From positions 115,541 through 179,540 of the forward strand of contig JAHQVJ010000224.1 in the NCBI GenBank assembly GCA_019634415.1: a stretch of DNA of 64,000 nt. Direction: 5' to 3'. Shown one piece after another: positions 22,375 through 30,700 of the stretch. Positions within the stretch are counted from its first letter, which is position 1; every line of letters begins with the position of its first letter. The position numbers and the translations under genes were made by a program. Origin of the DNA: Myxococcales bacterium (lineage in GTDB: Bacteria; Myxococcota_A; UBA796; GCA-2862545). The notes under the pieces are model-generated. The model was not told where the DNA came from, made no database searches, and saw only the letters and a list, made by a program, of their open reading frames with translations.

Positions 22375-22950
22375 GTCCTCGTCCTCGAGGATTCGAGCCT
22401 CGAGCCCGTCCCGCACCTCCTCGGGAAAGTGCGTTCGTACCCGATCGAGCAGGTCGTCGGCTTCCGCCATCTCGCCGAGGCGAATGAGGGCCGACAGCAC
22501 GTTGCCCAGGTTCTCAGCCGTGCGCTCCCGCTCGAGGGCACGGGTGAACCAGTCCAAGGCCACCTCGTAACGGCCCAGCAGATAGGCCAGCACGCCCCGG
22601 TGGCGGTCGGCAGAGGCCAGGTAGGCCTCCTTGGACGGCCCCCCCAGATCCAGCGCCGCGAACTCCTGCTGTCCGGCGAGTCGCGCCGCTTCTGCGTAGT
22701 CGCGCACGTGGGGACTCGCCGCCAGCACGCCCAACGCCGACAGCATCATCACGCGATCGATGCGACCCGCCGCGTGCAGCTGATGGATCTTGCGACGGAT
22801 CTGCTCCGGATCCGTCTCCCCATCGGCGATGGACGCAGCCACCTCCGCCAGGGCCTCACGCTGCGCCTCGGGAACGGACGACGACGGAACCAGATACGAC
22901 GCACTACGAACGGTGGTGCGAATCCGGTCCAGGATCCTTCGGTAGTCCAA
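22351..22950 (-). CDS. TPR-like helical protein (paralogue 1) of ECF sigma operon
   Basis: 199 residues from a TTG at 22950, supported by GGGGAGG just upstream. The C-terminal half contains TPR-like pairs ('RHRGVLAYLLGRYEVALDWFTRALERERTAENLGNVLSALIRLGEMAEADDLLDRV'). It is clearly homologous to the protein encoded at 23837-24451: both have 'YRRILDRI'/'YQSLLDRIL' at the N-terminus, 'AGRIDRV..LSAL', 'QEFAAL.LGGP', 'DRHRGVLA', 'RERTAENL' and an Asp/Glu-rich end. It lies 54 bases after the sigma-factor stop on the same strand. A role in controlling the sigma factor is inferred from the operon only. Confidence 0.75.
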   Translation of the reverse strand: MDYRRILDRIRTTVRSASYLVPSSSVPEAQREALAEVAASIADGETDPEQIRRKIHQLHAAGRIDRVMMLSALGVLAASPHVRDYAEAARLAGQQEFAALDLGGPSKEAYLASADRHRGVLAYLLGRYEVALDWFTRALERERTAENLGNVLSALIRLGEMAEADDLLDRVRTHFPEEVRDGLEARILEDEDLARLRAG

Positions 22951-23004
22951 CGCGCCTCCCCACAGGAATCGCGCGCGCGGCGCGGTGCCGTGTGCCGGCC
23001 CGAA

Positions 23005-23655
23005 TCAGGGGGTCTCGGCCGACACACTCTGCTTGGTCACCACGCGGTGCGCGGCTTGGGTCAACCACACCTCGTGACGGATTCGAGCGTCCGACGCGAG
23101 CTCTGCCACCCGGTTGCGGATCCGCTGCACACGCTGGGTGACCGCGGCGCGCGACACCCCTGCACGGCGAGCGAGCTCCGCCTTGGAGCCAGCTTCCAGC
23201 AGCGACACCAGGTACGCCTGATCGGCTTGCGACAGCGGGCTCTCCGCCACGCGCTCGCCCGTCACGTCTGGTGCAGGCAGGCGTGCACTCCAGTCTTCCA
23301 CGAGCTCCGCGGCCTCGGACTGAAGCAGGGCCCGCTCCCGGTCGCGTCGACGAATGATACGCCAGGTGGTCCGATCCGCCACGGTCCGCACGAAGCCGAT
23401 GAGCTCCGGCACGGTCTCTCCGCGGAAGCTCGCGAGGCTGCCCTGCAGGAGCTGCAGCAGCACGTCGGCCACCACCTCCTCCTGCTCGGAGCTCGCTAGC
23501 GCGCCCCCACAGTGCCGACTCACGGCCGCCACCCGCCGGTGCGCATACCGTGACAACAACTCGAACAACGCCATCGCCTCTGGCGACCGCCGATTCGCCA
23601 ACAACATTCTTAGTTGCCGCCGAACGTCCATCCCTTCTGAGGTTGGAAACGCCAT
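23005..23655 (-). CDS. ECF-type RNA polymerase sigma factor
   Basis: 216 residues (ATG at 23655; an internal ATG at 23631 is possible). Region 2 is recognisable as 'EAMALFELLSRYAHRRVAAV' plus 'EQEEVVADVLLQLLQGSLASFRGE', and 'FVRTVADRTTWRIIRRRDRERA' is its C-terminal part. Region 4 is 'LSQADQAYLVSLLEAGSKAELARRAGVSRAAVTQRVQRIRNRV', a helix-turn-helix. Region 2 is divergent, with fewer acidic and aromatic residues than typical ECF factors. It starts two bases after the stop of the small exported-peptide gene, so translation is probably by re-initiation. No classical zinc anti-sigma gene is adjacent. Confidence 0.75.
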   Translation of the reverse strand: MAFPTSEGMDVRRQLRMLLANRRSPEAMALFELLSRYAHRRVAAVSRHCGGALASSEQEEVVADVLLQLLQGSLASFRGETVPELIGFVRTVADRTTWRIIRRRDRERALLQSEAAELVEDWSARLPAPDVTGERVAESPLSQADQAYLVSLLEAGSKAELARRAGVSRAAVTQRVQRIRNRVAELASDARIRHEVWLTQAAHRVVTKQSVSAETP

Positions 23656-23657
23656 GA

Positions 23658-23840
23658 CTACAGACCGTTCGAGATCTGGCCGCGATGACTGGAGAACTGG
23701 TAGGTCCCCGAATCGTCGTCGCTCGACGTGTCACCAGAGGCGCACTGGCTCATTGCCGCGAGAGTGGGCTGAGCGCACGCGTGGTGCTGAATCCCCGCGG
23801 CAATCATGAGCCACGAGAGGAAAGCGCTGACGAAGCTCAT
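23658..23840 (-). CDS. Short exported peptide between TPR and sigma-factor genes
   Basis: 60 residues. The ATG at 23840 overlaps the TPR gene's TGA (ATGA), and GGAGGT lies five bases upstream inside that gene, so translation is well supported. MSFVSAFLSWLMIAAGIQHHACA looks like a signal peptide with cleavage after ACA, leaving about 37 residues (QPTLAAMSQCASGDTSSDDD...). The product is Ser/Asp/Gly-rich with one mature Cys. Alternatively the hydrophobic stretch is a membrane anchor. The product is unknown. Being locked between a TPR protein and an ECF sigma factor, a signalling or anti-sigma role is the leading hypothesis. Confidence 0.6.
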   Translation of the reverse strand: MSFVSAFLSWLMIAAGIQHHACAQPTLAAMSQCASGDTSSDDDSGTYQFSSHRGQISNGL

Positions 23841-24451
23841 TGTGAACCTCCAGTACGAAGCAGGGCCAGGTCGGGGTCGGATTGGATGCTGCGGTCGATC
23901 TCCTCGACCAAGGCAGGGGGGAACGCGTTGCGGACCTCACGAAGGAGGTCCCAAGCCTCGTCCTCCTCGCCGAGGCGGAGCATGGTGCAGAGAATGTTGG
24001 TGAGGTTCTCTGCGGAGCGCTCGCGCTCGAAGGCGCGAGCGAAGTAGTCGAGGGCCACCTCGAAGTAGCCACGGAGGAAGGCCAGCACGCCGCGGTGCCG
24101 GTCCACGGAGGCCAGGTTGGCCTGCAGCCGAGGGCCTCCGAGCTCCAAGGCAGCGAACTCCTGCTCGCCCACCAGGCGAGCCGCCTCCTCCCACTCGGCC
24201 ACCTTGGGGTGGCACGCCACGGCGTGCAGTGCCGACAGCAGCAAGACGCGATCGATGCGACCCGCCTCGTACTCGCCGTGCACGTAGGCACGCACTGTGT
24301 CGGGGTCGAAGTCGGGGTCGGAGATGGAGGCTTCGAACTTGGGCAGCACCTTCCGTCGGCCATCGTCGAGGTGAGCCGTAGGCGTGAAGTACGCCTGCTC
24401 GTCCACGGCATCGAGGATGCGGTCGAGAAGCGACTGGTAGTCGATGCTCAC
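23837..24451 (-). CDS. TPR-like helical protein (paralogue 2), first gene of sigma operon
   Basis: 204 residues from a GTG at 24451, chosen because GGAGG lies seven bases upstream and the start then aligns with its paralogue at 22950; in-frame ATGs at 24478 and 24538 lack a Shine-Dalgarno. Helical repeats include 'GEYEAGRIDRVLLLSALHAVA', 'RHRGVLAFLRGYFEVALDYFARAFERERSAENLTNILCTMLRLGEEDEAWDLL'. The two paralogues share the whole domain order, including an N-terminal 80-residue helical segment. No transmembrane segment is seen, so it is cytoplasmic. The gene is the first of a four-gene operon and overlaps the small exported-peptide gene. Confidence 0.75.
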   Translation of the reverse strand: MSIDYQSLLDRILDAVDEQAYFTPTAHLDDGRRKVLPKFEASISDPDFDPDTVRAYVHGEYEAGRIDRVLLLSALHAVACHPKVAEWEEAARLVGEQEFAALELGGPRLQANLASVDRHRGVLAFLRGYFEVALDYFARAFERERSAENLTNILCTMLRLGEEDEAWDLLREVRNAFPPALVEEIDRSIQSDPDLALLRTGGSQ

Positions 24452-24940
24452 GTTGGAGCCTCCGAAGTTCGCATCCATTGTGACAGACCGACGCCGGTCG
24501 TAAACAAAGGTCTCGTAGATTCGACAGCCACTGTCCAACTAGACGCACCATGCGCGCCACCGTCCCACAGATCGGACCCCGGCGACCGCACCTGAGCCAC
24601 TACGGCGAATCCAAAGGGCGAACCCAAGGCCTGAAGAAAAGCCGTCGGCGGGCCTTCACGGATGCATCCGCTCGTGCCACACTACGCAATGCAGCCAGCT
24701 GTGATCGGGCTTGCAGGATTCTCCATCCTCCCCCTCCACGGCTCCGCCAACCTCTATCGTCGTGCATTCGTGCACGCGAGCCGTATTGCATTTTCGTCAA
24801 CGCAAGACACCATCGGGCGAACCCTCGTCCCAACCGAAACCCGCCACTACGGGCCACTGAATTGGAAAATTTCTATTATTCGCCAGCATTCGTGCTTGCA
24901 CCATTGTCATACTCTAATTCCCCATATACTCGGAGCTCGG
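24452..24940. other. Divergent regulatory region, AT-enriched toward the ankyrin gene
   Basis: 489 bases between the minus-strand TPR/sigma operon and the plus-strand ankyrin gene. The stretch from about 24850 to 24935 is visibly AT-rich compared with the surrounding sequence. It contains TTGTCA (24904-24909) and TATACT (24925-24930), which resemble -35 and -10 boxes but are only 15 bases apart. Short open frames exist here, but none has codon usage or a ribosome site that supports a gene. Confidence 0.4.
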
Positions 24941-25522
24941 ATGTCTCGTGATTCTCGACGGCGGTTTTCCGGGCAAGACCTCGTTTATGAACGGCACACG
25001 CCCTCAGTCGAGCCATCCACCCCGGTGGTCAATGAGGCGGCGAACCTCCTCCTTGCCTGTGCCAGCGGACAGCGGAACGCTGCTCGGCGGGCGATTCGGC
25101 GAGGTGCCGACGTGCGGGAGCCCGGCCCACAGGGCTGGCTTCCGCTTCACGTCGCCGCGGCCCATGGACATGTCGAAGTGGCGCGCCTGCTGCTGCAGCA
25201 AGGCTCCTGGGTCGACGCTCGCTCGCGCACCGACCGATCCTGTGTGGGCGCCACGGCACTTCACGTGGCGGTGTGTGCCGGCCAGCTCCGCATGGCCAGC
25301 CTTCTTCTCCGCTCAGGAGCCGATCCGAACGCTCGCGACGATGCGGGATTCTGCGCGCTCCACGTCGCCTCCGCCCAGGGTCGCTTGGACCTCGTCCGCG
25401 TGCTCGTGAAGGGAGGCGCCCGGGCGGATCGTCTGGTGGCCGAACAGTCCGCCCTCGACTTGGCCCGCGCCGCCCGTCATGGCGCCGTGGTGGGGCTGCT
25501 CCAGCAGCTCACCCCACGGTGA
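24941..25522 (+). CDS. Ankyrin-repeat protein
   Basis: 193 residues from the ATG at 24941, with GGAG five bases before it; a longer frame upstream starts in AT-rich sequence and is not supported. From about residue 25 come four to five ankyrin repeats: 'NLLLACASGQRNAARRAIRRGADVRE', 'GWLPLHVAAAHGHVEVARLLLQQGSWVDA', 'GATALHVAVCAGQLRMASLLLRSGADPNA', 'FCALHVASAQGRLDLVRVLVKGGARAD'. Ankyrin domains bind other proteins. There is no signal peptide or partner domain. It diverges from the TPR/sigma operon across the shared regulatory region, which hints at a link. Its end overlaps the convergent dehydrogenase by 14 bases. Confidence 0.85.
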   Translation: MSRDSRRRFSGQDLVYERHTPSVEPSTPVVNEAANLLLACASGQRNAARRAIRRGADVREPGPQGWLPLHVAAAHGHVEVARLLLQQGSWVDARSRTDRSCVGATALHVAVCAGQLRMASLLLRSGADPNARDDAGFCALHVASAQGRLDLVRVLVKGGARADRLVAEQSALDLARAARHGAVVGLLQQLTPR

Positions 25523-26276
25523 ACCCACCGTCCACGGCGAACGTCTGCCCCGTCACGTAGCTCGACTCCTCGCTGGCGAGAAACAGCGCCATCCCAGCGA
25601 CCTCGTGGGGCTGCCCCACACGTCCGAGGGGGGTGCGGTCCAGGAACCACGACGACATCTGCTCGTTGGTGGTCAGCGCCTGTGACAAGCGCGTCTCGAT
25701 GAGCCCCGGCGCGATGGCGTTCACCCTCACTCCCGAGGGTCCGAGCTCCACCGCCAGCGTCTGTGTCATCGAGATGAGGGCGGCCTTCGTCATCGCGTAG
25801 ACCCCCTGGAGCGGAGCACCCGACAGCCCCACCACGCTGCTGATCGAGATCACCGAGACGCCCTTCAGGTCCGCGCGCTGACAGCGCGTGACGAGCTCGC
25901 GCACCATGGCGAACGGTCCCTTCAGGTTGACCTCGAAGGTCTTGTCCCAGGCAGGCCACTGAACGCCCAACATGGGACCGAAGTAGGGATTGGTGGCCGC
26001 GTTGTTGACCAGGACGGTGGGCGTGCCACAGCGACCCTCCACCTCGTCCCACCAGGCCGTCATCTCGTCGAGGCGCCCCACGTGGAGCGCCATGGGGTGA
26101 ACGTCTGCCCCCGGCTGCTGCGCTCGGATCCCGGCCGCTGCGGCGTCCAGATCCGGCTGCTTGCGCGAGGCCAGGACCACTCGCGCCCCCTGCTCTGCAT
26201 ACGCGGTCGCGATGGCCAACCCGATCCCTCGGCTAGCCCCGGTGACCACGGCAACCTTGCCTTGAAGACGTCCCAC
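25509..26276 (-). CDS. Short-chain dehydrogenase/reductase, FabG-like
   Basis: 255 residues from a GTG at 26276, preceded by GAGGGG. It has the NAD(P)-binding 'TGASRGIG' (12-19), 'NNAA' (91-94), catalytic Ser in 'ISISSVVG', and Tyr160 and Lys164 in 'YAMTK', plus 'GFTVG' at the end. All catalytic residues are present. Classical SDRs reduce 3-oxoacyl or other keto groups, or oxidise secondary alcohols; the substrate cannot be assigned. It is divergent from a second SDR gene (start 26344), and the pair may act in the same fatty-acid or acyl-CoA pathway. The intergenic 67 bases must contain both promoters. Confidence 0.88.
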   Translation of the reverse strand: MGRLQGKVAVVTGASRGIGLAIATAYAEQGARVVLASRKQPDLDAAAAGIRAQQPGADVHPMALHVGRLDEMTAWWDEVEGRCGTPTVLVNNAATNPYFGPMLGVQWPAWDKTFEVNLKGPFAMVRELVTRCQRADLKGVSVISISSVVGLSGAPLQGVYAMTKAALISMTQTLAVELGPSGVRVNAIAPGLIETRLSQALTTNEQMSSWFLDRTPLGRVGQPHEVAGMALFLASEESSYVTGQTFAVDGGFTVG

Positions 26277-26343
26277 TCCACACCCCTCTCACCGCAGCCG
26301 CGACTGTATCCTACGGACCCTCACCGCCTAGCTTGGAGCGCCG

Positions 26344-27138
26344 ATGAGCAGCCCGTACCGACACGACCTTCTGCAGGACCAGGTGGCCTGGATCACAGGC
26401 GGAGGATCGGGCATCGGCGAGGGGATCGCCCTTCAGCTCGCCAAGCACGGCGCAGCCGTGGCCCTCACGGGACGCAAGGAAGCGTCGCTGCAGCGTGTTG
26501 CGACGCGCATCGCAGACGAGGGAGGGCGAGCCTCGGTACATCCGGCCGACGTCCGTGACCCGCAGGGCCTCGAGGACGTGGTGTCCGCCATCACCGAGCG
26601 GTGGGGTCGCCTCGACATCCTGATCAACGGAGCCGCCGGCAACTTCCTGTGTCCCGCTCACAGTCTGTCCCCCAATGGGTTCTCGAGTGTGATCGACATC
26701 GATCTGAAGGGAACGTTTCATGCGTGCAAGGCGGCCTTCCCGGCCCTGTCGGAGCGAGGCGGCAGCATCGTCAACATCAGCGCCACCCTGCAGCTCACCG
26801 GCACGCCGTTGCAGGTCCACGCCGTGTCGGCGAAGGCAGGTATCGACGCACTGACGCGCACCCTGGCCGTGGAGTGGGGCGGTGCGGGGATCCGGATCAA
26901 CGCGCTGGCGCCCGGGCCCATCGACGGCACACCCGGCATGGACAAGCTCGCCCCCGGCGACATGCGCGATCGCGTGGTCCGCTCGATCCCGCTGCAGCGC
27001 CTGGGCACCGTCGACGACGTCGCCTTGGCGGTTCTGTTCCTGGTGGGACCCGCGAGCGCCTGGACCACCGGCAGCTTCCTGGTGGTGGACGGCGGTCAGT
27101 GGCTGTCGTCGGGAGGGCTCGGCGCTGTGTTTCAGTGA
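26344..27138 (+). CDS. SDR of the 2,4-dienoyl-CoA reductase (DECR) type
   Basis: 264 residues from the ATG at 26344, with TTGGAG upstream. The cofactor loop is 'TGGGSGIG' (18-25), then 'NGAAGNFL' and 'NISATLQLTGTP'. The usual YxxxK is absent: position 160 is Ala and Lys164 remains ('AVSAKAGIDALTRTLAVEWG'). That arrangement and the NGAAGNF motif are characteristic of 2,4-dienoyl-CoA reductases, which use NADPH to reduce dienoyl-CoA during breakdown of unsaturated fatty acids. A TATCCT -10-like box lies at 26307-26312. It converges on a lipoprotein gene with a seven-base overlap. Confidence 0.85.
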   Translation: MSSPYRHDLLQDQVAWITGGGSGIGEGIALQLAKHGAAVALTGRKEASLQRVATRIADEGGRASVHPADVRDPQGLEDVVSAITERWGRLDILINGAAGNFLCPAHSLSPNGFSSVIDIDLKGTFHACKAAFPALSERGGSIVNISATLQLTGTPLQVHAVSAKAGIDALTRTLAVEWGGAGIRINALAPGPIDGTPGMDKLAPGDMRDRVVRSIPLQRLGTVDDVALAVLFLVGPASAWTTGSFLVVDGGQWLSSGGLGAVFQ

Positions 27139-27710
27139 CCGGTAGCGCCGCTCTGGTACTTCACCACGGCCCGGCCGCTGCCCACGCGATGGAACTGGGC
27201 GGACCAGGGCGTGCCGCTCCACTGGTAGAACGTTCGTCCATCCTTGAGGGGCGGCCCCTCCTCGGGCTCTCCCCACACCCCACGCAGCACCACCATGGCC
27301 GCGACATCGGGTAGGGAGAGATCCACCTCCTGAAGCGTGGTCCCCGATTCGTCGAGGATCAGGGCCACCCCTACCTCGGTGGTGCCCCACTTGGTCGTTG
27401 TCTGCATGACCATGTGGCCATGCTTCACCTCGGCGGACACCGGAACGCCTGGCTCGTGCGCAGCCATCAGCACGTCCCTCGCATGGGCGCCGCTGGAACC
27501 GGGCTCCAGCCCTGCGAGCAGCTTGGGGAGACCCACCTTGCCTTCCTCGAACATGCCCTCGATGTCGGTCCAGACGACGGTGGGCTCGGCCAAGGCCTTG
27601 CCCCCCAGCTCCACCGCCGGCTCAGAGGAGACGGAGGTCACCCGGGTCGGCTCCGCATCCACCAAGCACGCCAACCACAGCCCAGCCCACACCACGACTC
27701 CTCCTACCAT
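27132..27710 (-). CDS. Lipoprotein co-translated with kinase gene
   Basis: 192 residues from an ATG at 27710 that overlaps the end of the kinase gene (ATGGTAG). MVGGVVVWAGLWLAC gives a lipoprotein signal with Cys15. The mature part contains 'TVVWTDIEGMFEEGKVGLPKLLAGLEPGSSGAHARDVLMAAH', 'HGHMVMQTTTKWGTTEVGVALILDESG' and 'AQFHRVGSGRAVVKYQ', a mostly beta pattern. No family is recognised. Its tight coupling to a large Ser/Thr kinase-ATPase suggests an envelope partner or sensor, which is inference. Confidence 0.7.
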   Translation of the reverse strand: MVGGVVVWAGLWLACLVDAEPTRVTSVSSEPAVELGGKALAEPTVVWTDIEGMFEEGKVGLPKLLAGLEPGSSGAHARDVLMAAHEPGVPVSAEVKHGHMVMQTTTKWGTTEVGVALILDESGTTLQEVDLSLPDVAAMVVLRGVWGEPEEGPPLKDGRTFYQWSGTPWSAQFHRVGSGRAVVKYQSGATGH

Positions 27711-30700
27711 TCCACGGCGTTCCGCCCGAACGCCGCTGCCAACGTATGCGCTTTCGCGGCCCGTGCAGGCTCGCCTGCAGCTCGCGACCGTTGCGCCGCC
27801 AACCCCAAGGTGGCTTCGATCTCTGGTTTGTAAGTGCGCACCCTCAGCTTCGCATGATCGACGCGCTCGAGATGGGCGTCGAAGGCCACCCAGTCGCCAG
27901 CACCCGCACAGGCCGCGGCCAGCACGCAGTGGGCCGCGACGTGGCTGGGCGCGTAGGGCTCGAACCCGCGCAGTCGCATCAGGGACGTCGCCACTGTCTG
28001 GGCGTCGGCCCACGCCTCTCGAGCCAGGTGCACCTGGGCCAGCGCCAGCATCGCCTGATCCGCCTGGGCATTCCCCAGCCGCCGCAGGGTGTCGGCAGCG
28101 TGGCGCAGCCGTCTGCGCGCCGCCTCCAGATCGCCACGAGCCAACGCCACCTGCCCTAACAGCCTCTCCGAGACGGCCTGCCCCACGGGGCTCTGGTGCT
28201 GCCTACGCCACGCGTGACTCGCGAACCGCTCGGCATCGTCGAGCCGACCATCGGCCAGCGCGTCCTCGCCGAGCACCTGCCACGCCTCTGCCACCCGCGC
28301 ATCCGCTCCAGCGGCAGCGAGGGCCTGGGCTGCCATCACCGCGTGCCCCCTGGAGGGTCCGAGCTCACCGCGCTCCCGGGCGCAGCGGCTCCGTGCCGCA
28401 TGGATCTGGCCCAGCAATCCGGGGTCCTCGATTCCCGCCATCCGATCCTCGGCATCTGCGAGGTGGCTGTCGGCAGCCGCTGGATCGCCCTCCGCCACCA
28501 GCACGCGCGCGAGGATCCAGGTGGCGCGCACCCCGAGCTCCGTCGCGCCGGTGGACTCGGCGATCTGCATGGCCCGAATCGCTTCCTGGCGCGCCTGATC
28601 GAGTCGACCGAGGCGTACCAGCACGTCGCCTCGGAGCACCGCCAGCTCGCACCACGGCCGCTCGGAGGCAGGCACCTTGGCTTGCTCCAGGGCCGACTTC
28701 AGCAAGGCCAACAGCGGGAGAGCTGCGGCCTCCCCGGCCTGTTGACGGCGCCGGTGGATGCCCAACCGGAGCTGCGGGATGGCGGACTCCGGACGATGCC
28801 CGGCCAGCAAGTGCCGCCCGATGCGCTCCGCGAAGCGGTGGCTGCCCTTGGTGTGCAGGAGCATGCGGGCACACGCTCGATGGTGTCGCGCCAGTCGCCC
28901 CTCGGCACGCGCCACCTCGAGCACGAACTCCCGGAACATCTCGTGCACGAACGCCCACCCGCTCGCCGTCTCCTCGACCAGGCGTGCGGCCAACAACCGC
29001 CCACGGAGCACGCTGCGCATGCGCGCGTTCTCGGGCAGCAGCACCACCTGCCCCTTCGCCCCGAACACGGCCTGGGGGTCATCCGTCACACGCTGCCACT
29101 CCCCCTCGTCCACCTGCGATCCGAGGGTGGCGGCACACTCGAGCAGGCCCTGCGCCGCATGGGGGAGATCTCCCACCACGGCCTGCAGCCGGCGCTGCCA
29201 CACGTCGTCCATCGGAGGGACGTTGGGCGTGGGGCCCTCGAGCACGTAGCCCGCAGCCGAGCGGCTCAGGGCTCCGGAGCGCGCCCAGTCCTGCAGCACC
29301 TGAACGCTGTGCATGGGGTTGAAGCCCGTTCGCTCCCCCAGCTGGGCGGCCAGCGTGGCATCCATCGGCAGCATGGCGCTCACCATGCGCGAGTGGTCGT
29401 CCCGCTGCAGCGGCCCGAGCACCACGGTGCCGACGGCGAGCTCCTCCAGCTCTCGTGCGAGGTCGCTCGCCGCCTGGTCCTCCGACAACCCCTCGTCCGA
29501 CAGCGCCACCACCGCAACGATCGCCACACCACGGCGAGCCGAGCGCGCCAACATCTGACAGAACGACAGGACGTCCGGGGAGGCGTGCGCGTCGTCGAGG
29601 ACCAGCACGCACCCCCCCTTGGGCGTGCCGATCCGCGCGAGCGCCTCGCTGATCACGAGCCTGGCACCCTCCCCCGTGATCTCGTCACCTTCCTCCTCGG
29701 CCGCGAGCGTGCTCCCCAGCTCCTCGAGCCAGGGCGCCTCGGCACCGGGGAAGCGCTGGCGCAGCAGATGGGTACGATCGTCCGACGACAGCCGGTCGAT
29801 GCGCAGCCACCGTCGCAGGGGCCGCGACAGCGCCACGCTCGGCGCTTCTCCGCGTCGGGCCTCACCGAGCAGAAAGGGCAGCCCCAGCCGCTCGTGACCG
29901 ACCTCGGCCACCCACTTGGCCAGCCGAGTCTTCCCCACGCCGGTGGGCCCGCGGATGAGCACGACCTTGGAGCGCCCTTCCTCGATGGCTTCCGACAGCA
30001 GCCGCCACAGCAGTCGCCGCTCCACCTGCCGCCCCACCAGGGGCGGCGTGCGAAACGGCATCAGGCCCAACCCCGCTCCCACGAGCCGAGGGGGAGGCCA
30101 GCTGCCTCCGCTGGTCTCCGGGTCCTCGCGAGGAGGTGGGACGTGCCCGGGAGGGCCCAAGGCACGAAGCGCCTCCAGCGCGTCGAAGGCCGTCGGAAAG
30201 CGCTCTTGGGGTCGCTTCTGCAGCAACGTGGCCAGCCAGCCATCGAAGCCCGCGGGCAGCGGTACGCCGGATCGCAGTGGCTCGGGCTGACGCTCCAGGT
30301 GGGCCGTGAGCAGCGCCGCACCTCGCACGTTGGCCCACGGCCGCACGCCCCCCAGCACCCGGTACAGCACGCACCCCAGCGAGTACAGATCCGTCCACGG
30401 ACCGAACCATCGCCAGGAGCCCGAGATCTGCTCGGGGGACATGTAGGACAACGTGCCCACGATGCCCGTGGACAAGGACTTCTCCTGCGTCTGCTCGAAG
30501 TTGGCGGCGATGCCGAAGTCCGTCAGCTTCCAGCCGGGGCGCACATCGTGATGAGTGCAAAGCAGCACGTTTCCCGGCTTCAGATCGCGGTGCACCACGT
30601 TGCGCGCGTGGGCGTGAGCGAGCGCCGACAGAAGCTCCTCGAGCAGCGCGTGTACCTCGTCGTAGGAGGGGGGCGACCAGGTGGCGAGGGTGCCCCCCGA

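Noticed and set aside
24662..24940. In-frame N-terminal extension of the ankyrin protein
   Set aside because: It lies in AT-rich sequence with atypical codons, and GGAG precedes the later ATG at 24941.
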